Assembly (NCBI GenBank): GCA_004556655.1
Contig: SFGF01000060.1
Coordinates: 1-25,553, forward strand
Direction of reading: 5' to 3'
DNA from: Lachnospiraceae bacterium
GTDB lineage: Bacteria > Bacillota > Clostridia > Lachnospirales > Lachnospiraceae
DNA: 25,553 bases
Positions 14,887 to 23,057 of this stretch are shown piece by piece. Every line of letters begins with the position of its first letter. Positions within the stretch are counted from its first letter, which is position 1. The notes under the pieces were generated by a model, which was given only the letters and a program-made list of their open reading frames with translations, did not search any database and had not been told where the DNA came from. The translations under genes and the position numbers were made by a program.

Positions 14887-16026
14887 ATGTATAAAATTAT
14901 TGCAAGAGACGGGAGGGCGAAGCGTGCCGAATTTCAAACGGTTCACGGCACGATTCAGACTCCGGTATTTATGAATGTGGGAACTGTGGCGGCTATAAAG
15001 GGGGCAGTGGCAACTACAGATCTTCATGAGATAAAAACTCAGGTGGAATTATCCAACACATATCATCTTCATGTACGTCCGGGTGATCAGCTGATTAAAA
15101 AAATGGGCGGCCTTCATAAGTTTATGAACTGGGATCGTCCGATTCTGACAGATTCCGGCGGGTTCCAGGTGTTTTCTCTGGCCAAATTAAGAAAAATAAA
15201 AGAAGAAGGAGTATATTTTAATTCCCATATTGATGGAAGAAAAATCTTTATGGGTCCCGAGGAGAGTATGCAGATTCAGTCCAATCTGGCTTCTACCATT
15301 GCCATGGCTTTTGATGAATGTCCTTCCAGTGTGGCGGAGAGAAGCTATGTGGAGCAGTCAGTGGCGAGAACCACCCGATGGCTTGCACGGTGCAAGACGG
15401 AGATGACAAGACTGAACAGTCTGGAAGATACGATCAATAAAAATCAACTTCTGTTTGGTATCAACCAGGGTGCGATTTTTGATGATATCCGAATTGACCA
15501 TGCAAAAGCTATCAGCGAGATGGATCTGGATGGATATGCCATAGGAGGACTTGCGGTAGGAGAATCTCATGAGGAGATGTACCATATTCTGGATGAGACG
15601 GTACCTTACTTACCGCTTGAAAAACCGACCTATCTGATGGGAGTAGGTACACCGGCCAATATTCTGGAAGCGGTAGATCGGGGAGTGGATTTTTTTGACT
15701 GTGTATACCCCAGCAGAAATGGCCGTCATGGACACGTATATACGAATCAGGGTAAGAGAAATCTGTTTAATGCAAAATACGAGATGGATGACCGACCGAT
15801 CGAGGAAGGATGTCAGTGCCCTGCCTGTCGTCATTACAGCAGAGCCTATATCCGTCACTTGCTGAAAGCAAAAGAAATGTTGGGTATGCGTCTTTGCGTT
15901 CTTCATAATCTGTACTTTTATAATACGATGATGGAAGAGATCCGGGAAGCCATTGAACAGGGCAGATATCAGGAATATAAGCACAGGAAACTGGAAGGTT
16001 TTCTGGAAAATGATAAAAAAATATGA
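14887..16026 (+). CDS. tgt: tRNA-guanine transglycosylase (queuosine pathway)
   Basis: Tgt exchanges the guanine at the wobble position of GUN-anticodon tRNAs for preQ1. The 379-residue protein has the substrate-pocket DSGGFQVFSLAKLRKI block, the nucleophile region DFFDCVYPSRNGRHG, and a zinc site C-x-C-x2-C (CQCPAC) followed by the distal His in CVLHN. Length and motifs are complete. yajC follows after about 100 bp, as in many bacterial queA-tgt-yajC clusters, but queA is not here: the upstream neighbour is the divergent activase. Confidence 0.97.
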   Translation: MYKIIARDGRAKRAEFQTVHGTIQTPVFMNVGTVAAIKGAVATTDLHEIKTQVELSNTYHLHVRPGDQLIKKMGGLHKFMNWDRPILTDSGGFQVFSLAKLRKIKEEGVYFNSHIDGRKIFMGPEESMQIQSNLASTIAMAFDECPSSVAERSYVEQSVARTTRWLARCKTEMTRLNSLEDTINKNQLLFGINQGAIFDDIRIDHAKAISEMDLDGYAIGGLAVGESHEEMYHILDETVPYLPLEKPTYLMGVGTPANILEAVDRGVDFFDCVYPSRNGRHGHVYTNQGKRNLFNAKYEMDDRPIEEGCQCPACRHYSRAYIRHLLKAKEMLGMRLCVLHNLYFYNTMMEEIREAIEQGRYQEYKHRKLEGFLENDKKI

Positions 16027-16052
16027 ATGTTTGATGAATTTTGAAAAAAACC

Positions 16053-16103
16053 TTGCAGGATGCTTTGTTTTTGTATATTATTATAACAGTGTCCAAAAGG
16101 ACA
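16053..16103 (+). promoter_or_regulatory. Promoter of yajC with inverted repeat at the start site
   Basis: TTGCAG (16053-16058) and TATTAT (16076-16081) are separated by 17 bp. Just downstream, TGTCC (16090-16094) and GGACA (16099-16103) form an inverted repeat around AAAA near the predicted start. yajC can therefore be expressed apart from tgt. The repeat may be an operator or a small 5' hairpin. Confidence 0.55.
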
Positions 16104-16128
16104 AAACGATATTCAGGAGGAATGATAA

Positions 16129-16449
16129 ATGTCAGTAGTGATGACGTCTGAAGCAGCGGCAGGTGCCGGCAGCATGATTACCATGGTAATCTGGATGGTT
16201 GTACTTTTCGGTTTGATGTATTTCCTGATGATCCGTCCGCAGAAGAAAGAGCAGAAGAGAGTTGCAGCCATGCTTTCTGATATGGAAGTTGGTGATGCGG
16301 TAGTGACCACAGGAGGTTTTTACGGTGTTGTTATCGATATCACAGATGAAGATGTGATTGTTGAGTTTGGTAATAACAAAAACTGTAGAATTCCTATGAG
16401 AAAAGCAGCGATCGCTGAAGTGGAAAAAGCAGCAGATGCAAATGCATAA
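16129..16449 (+). CDS. yajC: Preprotein translocase accessory subunit YajC
   Basis: YajC is the small membrane partner of SecDF-YidC in protein export. The 106-residue protein has one membrane helix (about residues 10-31), followed by the family motif FLMIRPQKKEQKR. Its soluble domain carries the VGDAVVTTGGFYGVV and DEDVIVEFG patterns. AGGAGG precedes the ATG. It lies downstream of tgt and ends at a clear terminator. Confidence 0.94.
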   Translation: MSVVMTSEAAAGAGSMITMVIWMVVLFGLMYFLMIRPQKKEQKRVAAMLSDMEVGDAVVTTGGFYGVVIDITDEDVIVEFGNNKNCRIPMRKAAIAEVEKAADANA

Positions 16450-16455
16450 GAAAAG

Positions 16456-16489
16456 AAAAGCTGTCGCATACTAATGCGATGGCTTTTTT
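16456..16489 (+). terminator. Intrinsic terminator after yajC
   Basis: AAAAGCTGTCGCAT (16456-16469) pairs with ATGCGATGGCTTTT (16474-16487) through a four-base loop, with two G-U pairs. The T run continues to 16489. Confidence 0.85.
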
Positions 16490-16561
16490 GTCGTAATAGT
16501 ATTCAAGTACGCTCTGGCGTTACTTATTTCTTGTTAAATATTTTTTGGTGAGGAAAAAAAT

Positions 16562-17230
16562 ATGTCATTGATCAGTGTGTTTGATGTAATTGGTCCCAAT
16601 ATGGTAGGACCCTCCAGTTCTCATACTGCCGGTGCAGCAAGTGTCGCGCTGATGGCACAGAAACTGTTTCAAAAAGAAATTAAAGAAGTTGTATTTACAC
16701 TCTATGGATCATTTGCCAAAACATATCGGGGACATGGAACGGACCGGGCACTGGTCGGAGGGATCATGGGGTTTGATACGGATGATCTTAGAATTCGTGA
16801 TTCTTTTCAGATTGCGCAAGAAAGAGGACTGAAGTATCATTTTGAAAAAAATACGGTTGAAGATGAGGTGCATCCCAATACTGTAGATATCTGTATGACA
16901 GGAAAAGATGGTTCTGTGATGACAGTTCGCGGAGTATCCGTAGGTGGCGGCAAGATAAAAATTGTCAGAATGAATGGAGTCAATGTGGAGTTTACCGGTG
17001 AATACAGCACTCTGGTAGTGATCCAGAATGATAAACCGGGGGTAGTTGCGCATATAACAACCTGTCTCAGCCAGGTGAATGCAAATATCGCATTTATGCG
17101 TCTTTTTCGTGAGGAAAAAGGTGCCAGAGCCTATACAATCGTGGAATCTGATGAGAAAATTCCAGAGGAAGTACTGACACATATCAGAAAAAATCCAAAT
17201 GTTGAAGATTTGATTCTGATACAGATATAA
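16562..17230 (+). CDS. sdaAB: L-serine dehydratase, beta subunit
   Basis: With SdaAA it forms the oxygen-sensitive iron-sulfur L-serine deaminase that converts serine to pyruvate and ammonia. The 222-residue protein shows SVFDVIGPNMVGPSSSHTAGA and the TLYGSFAKTYRGHGTDRALVGG block of the SDH beta domain (about 1-145). A C-terminal ACT domain (about 150-222, TLVVIQNDKPGVVAHITTCLS) may sense serine. A GGTGAGG site precedes the ATG. The two-gene arrangement is the Firmicute form, unlike the single-chain enterobacterial enzyme. No clear upstream promoter was found. Confidence 0.95.
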   Translation: MSLISVFDVIGPNMVGPSSSHTAGAASVALMAQKLFQKEIKEVVFTLYGSFAKTYRGHGTDRALVGGIMGFDTDDLRIRDSFQIAQERGLKYHFEKNTVEDEVHPNTVDICMTGKDGSVMTVRGVSVGGGKIKIVRMNGVNVEFTGEYSTLVVIQNDKPGVVAHITTCLSQVNANIAFMRLFREEKGARAYTIVESDEKIPEEVLTHIRKNPNVEDLILIQI

Positions 17231-17246
17231 TATGAGACAAGGGAGA

Positions 17247-17288
17247 AAAGGTCAGTCACGGCATATTTGCATGCCTGTGACTGTCTTT
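17247..17288 (+). other. Intercistronic hairpin between sdaAB and sdaAA
   Basis: CAGTCAC and GGCAT (17253-17264) pair with ATGCC and GTGACTG (17271-17283) around one bulged T, and flanking AAAGG/TCTTT can lengthen the stem. Only three Ts follow, so it is a poor terminator. It may be an attenuator, an RNA-processing site or a partial terminator setting the subunit ratio. The sdaAA ribosome binding site is 54 bases further on. Confidence 0.6.
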
Positions 17289-17352
17289 GGGGACCGCAAA
17301 AACATGAATCCCATTTGTCGGGCAATTCTTAATATTAGTCAGGAGGTACAGG

Positions 17353-18237
17353 ATGGATTTTAATAGTGGAAGATCATTGCTGGAAATATGTGACAGAGAA
17401 AAAATGCCTATTTATGAAGTCATGAGGAGAAGAGAGCAGTTTTTAAAAGAAATTACCCGGGAAGAATGTGACCGTAAAATGAAAAAAGCGCTGGATATCA
17501 TGAAAAATTCTGTTCATGAGTCTTTGGAACAGCCGGTAAAATCTGTGGGAGGTCTGATCGGCGGTGAGGCAAAGAAAGTTAGAGACCATCGACGGGAAGG
17601 AAAAGCGATCTGTGGTGAAGTACTCTCACGGGCTATTTCCCATTCGATGGCAGTTCTGGAATTAAATGCATCCATGGGGCTTATTGTGGCGGCACCTACG
17701 GCTGGTTCATCAGGTGTTGTCCCCGGACTTTTACTGGCACTTCAGGAGGTATATGATTTTACGGATCAAGAAATTTTAAATGCACTGTATACAGCCGGAG
17801 CTGTAGGGTACTTGCTGATGAGAAATGCGTCCGTTGCCGGAGCTGAAGCCGGTTGTCAGGCTGAAGTAGGAGCAGCTTCTGCCATGGCTGCAGCAGCTTC
17901 CGTGGAATTGTTTGGAGGGACTGCTGCTCAATGTCTGGACGCTGCTTCTACAGCTCTTGCCAATCTTCTGGGACTGGTATGCGATCCCATTGCCGGTCTG
18001 GTGGAAGCACCATGTCAGAGCCGAAATGCCATTGGGGTGTCCAATGCCCTGACTTGCGCGGAAATTTCATTGAGCGGAGTAAAACAGTTGATACCCTTTG
18101 ATGAGATGGTAGAAACTATGTACCGGGTAGGCCGCAGGATACCGTTTGAACTTCGTGAAACTGCTCTTGGCGGTTGTGCTGCGACTCCGACTGGCTGCGC
18201 GAAACAGTGTGAAATATTCCAGAATAGAGAAAAATAG
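17353..18237 (+). CDS. sdaAA: L-serine dehydratase, alpha subunit
   Basis: This is the iron-sulfur catalytic subunit of serine dehydratase. The 294-residue protein contains the signature SVGGLIGGEAKK, APTAGSSGVVPG and CDPIAGLVEAPCQSRNA (C210, C221). Further cysteines are C235 and those in the C-terminal GGCAATPTGCAKQC stretch (from C275); together these supply the [4Fe-4S] ligands. AGGAGG precedes the ATG. It is 122 bp after sdaAB with a hairpin between them. Physiologically it counters serCA, encoded about 5 kb downstream, and supplies pyruvate that ilvB can use. Confidence 0.95.
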   Translation: MDFNSGRSLLEICDREKMPIYEVMRRREQFLKEITREECDRKMKKALDIMKNSVHESLEQPVKSVGGLIGGEAKKVRDHRREGKAICGEVLSRAISHSMAVLELNASMGLIVAAPTAGSSGVVPGLLLALQEVYDFTDQEILNALYTAGAVGYLLMRNASVAGAEAGCQAEVGAASAMAAAASVELFGGTAAQCLDAASTALANLLGLVCDPIAGLVEAPCQSRNAIGVSNALTCAEISLSGVKQLIPFDEMVETMYRVGRRIPFELRETALGGCAATPTGCAKQCEIFQNREK

Positions 18238-18280
18238 CATAAAAAAGGAAGATGAAGAGGCCTTTTCAACACACTTGTTC

Positions 18281-18309
18281 TTGAAAAACAGAAAAAAATA
18301 GATTATGAT
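18281..18309 (+). promoter_or_regulatory. Promoter of leuB
   Basis: TTGAAA (18281-18286) and TATGAT (18304-18309) are 17 bp apart. The start would be near 18316, leaving a leader of about 38 nt. That is too short for a T-box or leader-peptide attenuator. Confidence 0.6.
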
Positions 18310-18353
18310 AATCTGTAAATGACGTACTTTTACAGAGAGAGGATGAAAGAAAG

Positions 18354-19439
18354 ATGAATTACAATGTAGCGTTAATTCACGGAGATGGCATCGGTCCGGA
18401 GATCGTGACTGAAGCAAAAAAAATTCTGGATAAAGTCTGTGAGGTATATGGTCACAGCTTTACTTATAAAAATGTGCTCCTTGGCGGAGCTTCCATCGAT
18501 GTACATGGGGTACCTCTTACAGAGGAAGCTGTGGCAGATGCAAAATCCTGTGACGCAGTTCTGATGGGTTCCATCGGTGGTGATGCAAAGACTTCTCCAT
18601 GGTATCAGCTGGAGCCTTCCAAACGTCCGGAAGCCGGTCTTCTTGCAATCAGAAAAGCACTGAATCTTTTTGCCAACCTGCGTCCGGCTTATCTGTATGA
18701 TGAGCTGAAAGCTGCCTGCCCGTTGAAAGAAGACAGAATCGGGGATGGATTTGATATGATCATTGTTCGCGAACTGACAGGCGGTCTTTATTTTGGAGAG
18801 CGGAAAACAGAGGAAATTGACGGAGTAATGACAGCTGTTGATACTTTGTCTTATAATGAAAATGAAATCCGCAGAATTGCTGTAAAAGCTTTTGAAATCG
18901 CAGAAAAGAGAAGAAAAAAAGTTACAAGTGTTGATAAAGCAAATGTACTTGATTCTTCCCGTCTCTGGAGAAAAGTTGTGGAAGAAGTGGCAAAGGATTA
19001 TCCGGATATCACACTGGAACATATGCTGGTAGACAATTGTGCGATGCAGCTTGTACATAATCCGGGACAGTTTGATGTGATTCTTACGGAAAATATGTTT
19101 GGTGATATTCTTTCCGATGAGGCCAGTATGGTTACAGGTTCGATCGGAATGCTTTCTTCAGCCAGTCTGAATGAAACCAGTTTCGGTCTGTATGAGCCGA
19201 GCCATGGTTCTGCTCCGGATATTGCCGGAAAAGGAATTGCCAATCCGATTGCGACGATTCTGTCTGCAGCTATGATGCTTCGATTCTCTCTGAATCTGGA
19301 TAAAGAAGCAGATGCAGTGGAAGCAGCGGTTCAGGAAGTTTTGAAAGAAGGATACCGTACAGTTGACATTATGTCAGAAGGATGCACGAAAGTAGGAACT
19401 GTGCAGATGGGTGATCTGATTGCGGAGCGTATCCGATGA
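18354..19439 (+). CDS. leuB: 3-isopropylmalate dehydrogenase
   Basis: LeuB oxidises and decarboxylates 3-isopropylmalate with NAD+ in leucine synthesis. The 361-residue protein has the family's IHGDGIGPEI start, the substrate loop LLAIRKALNLFANLRPAYLY, the RELTGGLYFGER motif, the KANVLDSSRLWR helix and the cofactor region EPSHGSAPDIAGKGIANP. Length is standard. leuA, leuC and leuD are not in the window, so the leucine genes are scattered or lie beyond it. ilvD follows after 82 bp containing inverted repeats. The start codon has a loosely placed AGAGAGG site. Confidence 0.97.
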   Translation: MNYNVALIHGDGIGPEIVTEAKKILDKVCEVYGHSFTYKNVLLGGASIDVHGVPLTEEAVADAKSCDAVLMGSIGGDAKTSPWYQLEPSKRPEAGLLAIRKALNLFANLRPAYLYDELKAACPLKEDRIGDGFDMIIVRELTGGLYFGERKTEEIDGVMTAVDTLSYNENEIRRIAVKAFEIAEKRRKKVTSVDKANVLDSSRLWRKVVEEVAKDYPDITLEHMLVDNCAMQLVHNPGQFDVILTENMFGDILSDEASMVTGSIGMLSSASLNETSFGLYEPSHGSAPDIAGKGIANPIATILSAAMMLRFSLNLDKEADAVEAAVQEVLKEGYRTVDIMSEGCTKVGTVQMGDLIAERIR

Positions 19440-19448
19440 TATATGAAA

Positions 19449-19498
19449 ATATTGGACAGCAGTAATTCTGTCCGAATATATAGATACTTAAAAAGTAT
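19449..19498 (+). promoter_or_regulatory. Inverted repeats and possible promoter upstream of ilvD
   Basis: ATATTGGACAG (19449-19459) pairs with CTGTCCGAATAT (19468-19479) with one bulge, and ATACTT/AAGTAT (19484-19489 with 19493-19498) forms a second palindrome. A promoter-like TTGGAC (19453-19458), 18 bp, TATATA (19477-19482) overlaps the first repeat, so it could be an operator or an RNA hairpin. There is no T run and hence no strong case for termination. Confidence 0.4.
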
Positions 19499-19521
19499 TA
19501 GGCAATGAAAGGAAGATTATT

Positions 19522-21192
19522 ATGAAAAGTGATGCAGTGAAAAAGGGGATGCAGCAGGCACCTCATCGCTCTCTGTTTAATGCATTGGGCATGACAAAAG
19601 AAGAGATGGAGCGTCCGCTGGTAGGTATTGTAAGTTCTTATAATGAAATCGTTCCGGGTCATATGAATCTGGATAAGATTGTAAATGCAGTAAAACAGGG
19701 TGTTGCCATGGCAGGGGGTACACCGGTCGTATTTCCGGCAATTGCAGTCTGTGACGGTATTGCCATGGGACATGTCGGTATGAAATATTCACTGGTTACC
19801 CGTGATCTGATTGCTGATTCTACGGAATGTATGGCAATCGCACATCAGTTTGATGCACTGGTAATGGTTCCAAACTGTGACAAAAATGTTCCGGGACTTC
19901 TGATGGCGGCAGCAAGATTGAATGTACCAACTGTTTTTGTAAGTGGTGGTCCGATGCTTGCAGGTCATGTACATGGACAGAAACGTAGCCTGTCCAGTAT
20001 GTTTGAGGCAGTCGGCTCTTACGCAGCAGGAACTATGACAGAAGAAGATGTAGAAGAATTTGAAAATAAAGTATGCCCAACCTGCGGTTCCTGCTCCGGT
20101 ATGTATACAGCGAACAGTATGAACTGTCTGACGGAAGTTCTGGGAATGGGTCTTAGTGGAAACGGAACCATTCCGGCAGTATATTCTGAGAGAATAAAAC
20201 TGGCAAAACATGCTGGTATGCAGGTTATGGAAATGTACAGACGTAATATCCGTCCGAGAGATATTATGACAAAAGAAGCAATCCTGAACGCACTGACAGT
20301 AGATATGGCGCTGGGATGTTCCACAAACAGTATGCTCCATCTTCCGGCAATCGCTCATGAGATTGGTTTTGATTTTGATATTACTTTTGCAAATGAGATC
20401 AGTGAAAAAACACCGAATCTCTGTCATCTGGCTCCGGCTGGTCCAACCTATATGGAAGACCTGAACGAAGCAGGCGGTGTATATGCAGTGATGAACGAAC
20501 TTTCCAAAAAGAATCTGCTGAATCTTGAATGTATGACTGTTACAGGAAAAACTGTAGGAGAGAACATTAAAAATTGTGTAAACCGTAATCCTGAAGTTAT
20601 CCGTACGATTGATAATCCGTACAGCCAGACAGGAGGACTTGCAGTTCTTACCGGTAATCTGGCTCCGGACGGCGGTGTTGTAAAACGAAGCGCAGTTTGT
20701 GAAGAAATGATGATACATGAAGGTCCTGCAAGAGTATTTGATTGTGAGGAAGATGCCATTGATGCAATCAAAGGTGGAAAAATCGTTGCAGGTGATGTGG
20801 TTGTGATTCGTTATGAAGGACCAAAAGGCGGACCTGGTATGAGAGAAATGCTCAATCCGACATCTGCTATTGCAGGTATGGGATTGGGATCTTCCGTAGC
20901 TCTGATTACAGACGGTCGTTTCTCAGGAGCATCCAGAGGAGCATCGATCGGACATGTATCACCGGAAGCAGCTGTAGGCGGACCCATTGCATTGGTAGAA
21001 GAAGGAGATCGGATCCGTATCAATATTCCGGAAACAAAACTGGAACTTCTTGTATCAGAAGAAGAACTTGAAAAGAGAAGAGCTAACTGGCAGCCACGTG
21101 AGCCTAAGGTTACGACAGGTTATCTGGCACGTTATGCTTCCATGGTGACCAGCGGAAACCGCGGAGCCATTCTTGAAATACCAAAGAATTGA
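19522..21192 (+). CDS. ilvD: Dihydroxy-acid dehydratase
   Basis: IlvD dehydrates dihydroxyisovalerate and dihydroxymethylvalerate to the 2-keto acids for valine, leucine and isoleucine. The 556-residue length is typical. Cluster-related cysteines are C77 in AVCDGIAMGHVGM, C119 in NCDKNVPG and C185, C188 and C191 in CPTCGSCSG. The late EGPKGGPGMREML, TDGRFSGASRGASIGHVSPEA motifs are intact. AGGAAGAT is the weak ribosome binding site. The TTG-AAA-AAG-GAG-GAA at its end provides the ribosome binding site of ilvB, so the two genes are one transcription unit. Confidence 0.97.
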   Translation: MKSDAVKKGMQQAPHRSLFNALGMTKEEMERPLVGIVSSYNEIVPGHMNLDKIVNAVKQGVAMAGGTPVVFPAIAVCDGIAMGHVGMKYSLVTRDLIADSTECMAIAHQFDALVMVPNCDKNVPGLLMAAARLNVPTVFVSGGPMLAGHVHGQKRSLSSMFEAVGSYAAGTMTEEDVEEFENKVCPTCGSCSGMYTANSMNCLTEVLGMGLSGNGTIPAVYSERIKLAKHAGMQVMEMYRRNIRPRDIMTKEAILNALTVDMALGCSTNSMLHLPAIAHEIGFDFDITFANEISEKTPNLCHLAPAGPTYMEDLNEAGGVYAVMNELSKKNLLNLECMTVTGKTVGENIKNCVNRNPEVIRTIDNPYSQTGGLAVLTGNLAPDGGVVKRSAVCEEMMIHEGPARVFDCEEDAIDAIKGGKIVAGDVVVIRYEGPKGGPGMREMLNPTSAIAGMGLGSSVALITDGRFSGASRGASIGHVSPEAAVGGPIALVEEGDRIRINIPETKLELLVSEEELEKRRANWQPREPKVTTGYLARYASMVTSGNRGAILEIPKN

Positions 21193-21209
21193 AAAAGGAG
21201 GAAGATGTG

Positions 21210-22892
21210 ATGCAGTTAACAGGTGCAGAGATTGTAATTGAATGTCTGAAAGAACAGGGTGTGGATACGGTCTTTGGTTATCCGGGAGGAACAATCCTGA
21301 ATATTTATGATGAGTTATATAAACACAGCGATGAGATCCATCATGTTCTGACTTCTCATGAACAGGGAGCTTCTCATGCAGCAGATGGTTATGCCCGTGC
21401 AACGGGAAAAGTAGGAGTTTGTCTTGCAACTTCCGGTCCAGGAGCTACGAATCTGGTAACAGGTATTGCTACTGCATATATGGATTCTATTCCGATTGTT
21501 GCAATTACGGCGAATGTAGGAACCAGCCTGCTTGGAAAAGACAGTTTTCAGGAAATTGATATTGCCGGTGTGGTAATGCCGATCACCAAGCACAGTATCA
21601 TTGTAAAAGACGTTACTCAACTTGCAGATACGATCCGTAGAGCGTTTACCATTGCAAAAAGTGGAAGACCTGGACCGGTGCTGGTAGATATAACAAAAGA
21701 TGTGACCGCGCTGAAGACAGAATATACATATAAAGAACCGGATTTTATTCCGCCGTATACATCTGAGATGCGGGAGTCAGATATTGATCAGGCTGTAGAG
21801 ATGATCAATCAGGCATCAAAACCATTTATTTTCGTAGGCGGCGGTGCTGTCATATCCGGAGCACAGGACGAACTGGCTGAGTTTGTTCACACGATCAATG
21901 CACCGGTTACAGATTCTTTGATGGGTAAAGGAGCATTTTCCGGCGAAGACGAGCTCTATACAGGTATGCTGGGTATGCATGGAACCAAGACATCGAACCT
22001 TGGTGTTACAAAATGTGATCTTCTGATCACAATTGGTGCAAGATTTTCTGACCGTGTAACAGGAAATGCATCTAAATTTGCAAAAAATGCAAAAATTATT
22101 CAGATTGATGTTGATGCAGCTGAGATCAACAAAAATGTTCAGGTTGACTGTAGTATCATCGGAGATGTGAAAGAGGTTCTCCACGAATTGAATAAGAAAA
22201 TTCATCCGAAGAATCATGATGCCTGGGTAAAAGAGATTGAGGAGATGAAAGAAAAATATCCTCTGAAATACAATCCTAATGGACTTACAGGACCTTACGT
22301 GATCGAAGAGCTGTATCGTGTGACTAAGGGTGACGCAATTGTGGTAACTGATGTTGGACAGCATCAGATGTGGGCAGCACAGTACTACAAATTTAAGAGC
22401 CCGCGTACTCTTCTTACTTCCGGTGGACTGGGTACCATGGGATATGGACTGGGAGCTGCGATCGGCGCCAGATTCGGATGTCCGGATAAAGTTGTTGTGA
22501 ATGTGGCAGGTGACGGTTGTTTTCGTATGAACATGAACGAGGTCGCAACAGCAGCAAGAAACAATCTGCCCTTGATCGAAATTGTTATCAATAACCATGT
22601 ACTGGGTATGGTACGTCAGTGGCAGACACTGTTTTATGGACACAGATATTCCAACACCATGCTGGAAGATAAAGTTGACTTTGTAAAATTTGCTGAGTCC
22701 ATGGGTGCTGTGGGTATCCGCGTGACGAAGAAAGAGGAAGTAGGTCCCGCTATTGAAAAAGCAATTGAACTGAATACCACCGTAGTCATTGACTGTCAGA
22801 TTGACTGTGATGATAAAGTATTTCCGATGGTGCCTGCAGGTGCTCCGATTGAAGATGTATTCGATGAAGATGATCTGCAGAAAAAGGATTGA
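21210..22892 (+). CDS. ilvB: Acetolactate synthase, large (catalytic) subunit
   Basis: IlvB is the ThDP enzyme that makes acetolactate from two pyruvates, or acetohydroxybutyrate from pyruvate and 2-ketobutyrate. It has 560 residues from the ATG at 21210, which follows AAAGGAGG; the TTG at 21189 lies before that site. The ThDP-activating Glu is E51 in SHEQGASHAADGYARATGK. The cofactor motif is GDG (434-436) with a following INN, and the QEIDIAGVVMPITKHS block is typical of acetohydroxyacid synthase. No regulatory subunit gene ilvN follows; serC comes next from its own promoter. Either ilvN is elsewhere or the enzyme works without it. Confidence 0.95.
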   Translation: MQLTGAEIVIECLKEQGVDTVFGYPGGTILNIYDELYKHSDEIHHVLTSHEQGASHAADGYARATGKVGVCLATSGPGATNLVTGIATAYMDSIPIVAITANVGTSLLGKDSFQEIDIAGVVMPITKHSIIVKDVTQLADTIRRAFTIAKSGRPGPVLVDITKDVTALKTEYTYKEPDFIPPYTSEMRESDIDQAVEMINQASKPFIFVGGGAVISGAQDELAEFVHTINAPVTDSLMGKGAFSGEDELYTGMLGMHGTKTSNLGVTKCDLLITIGARFSDRVTGNASKFAKNAKIIQIDVDAAEINKNVQVDCSIIGDVKEVLHELNKKIHPKNHDAWVKEIEEMKEKYPLKYNPNGLTGPYVIEELYRVTKGDAIVVTDVGQHQMWAAQYYKFKSPRTLLTSGGLGTMGYGLGAAIGARFGCPDKVVVNVAGDGCFRMNMNEVATAARNNLPLIEIVINNHVLGMVRQWQTLFYGHRYSNTMLEDKVDFVKFAESMGAVGIRVTKKEEVGPAIEKAIELNTTVVIDCQIDCDDKVFPMVPAGAPIEDVFDEDDLQKKD

Positions 22893-22917
22893 CAAAATTT
22901 TGTCATAAGTGTATAGT
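22889..22917 (+). promoter_or_regulatory. Near-consensus serCA promoter overlapping a perfect palindrome
   Basis: TTGACA (22889-22894) and TATAGT (22912-22917) are 17 bp apart, making one of the best promoters in the window. The -35 box overlaps the ilvB stop codon (22890-22892). The 16-bp palindrome TGACAAAATTTTGTCA (22890-22905) is perfect and covers most of the -35 box and half the spacer, a classic operator position. The start site would be near 22924, giving a serC leader of about 130 nt. Confidence 0.78.
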
Positions 22918-22961
22918 AGTCGGTATACTACCATAGTAAAGTGATAGAGTGATATGAAATA

Positions 22962-22999
22962 TGTGAAACTCCCCATCCGAAAGAATGGGGAGTTTCACA
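22962..22999 (+). other. Perfect 14-bp hairpin in the serC leader
   Basis: GTGAAACTCCCCAT (22963-22976) pairs with ATGGGGAGTTTCAC (22985-22998) through an 8-nt loop, and an outer T-A adds one pair. No T run follows on either strand, so ordinary intrinsic termination is doubtful. It lies between the serCA start site and the serC ribosome binding site, and may also sit at the 3' end of read-through ilvB mRNA. Confidence 0.75.
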
Positions 23000-23057
23000 A
23001 CTGAACAGTGACAACTGGGCAGTTAATTGGATATCATAAAAAGGGAGGATGAAAATT

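Noticed and set aside
18238..18353. T-box or leader-peptide attenuator upstream of leuB
   Set aside because: The leader predicted from the promoter is about 38 nt, with no T-box core sequence, no leader ORF and no competing terminator.
19789..20718. 309-codon minus-strand ORF opposite ilvD
   Set aside because: It is antisense to conserved IlvD motifs with Cys/His/Ser-heavy composition, so it is a shadow.
21816..22976. 386-codon minus-strand ORF opposite ilvB
   Set aside because: It is the complement of a clear catalytic enzyme, is rich in Cys, His and Phe as shadow frames are, and has no recognisable domain or ribosome binding site.
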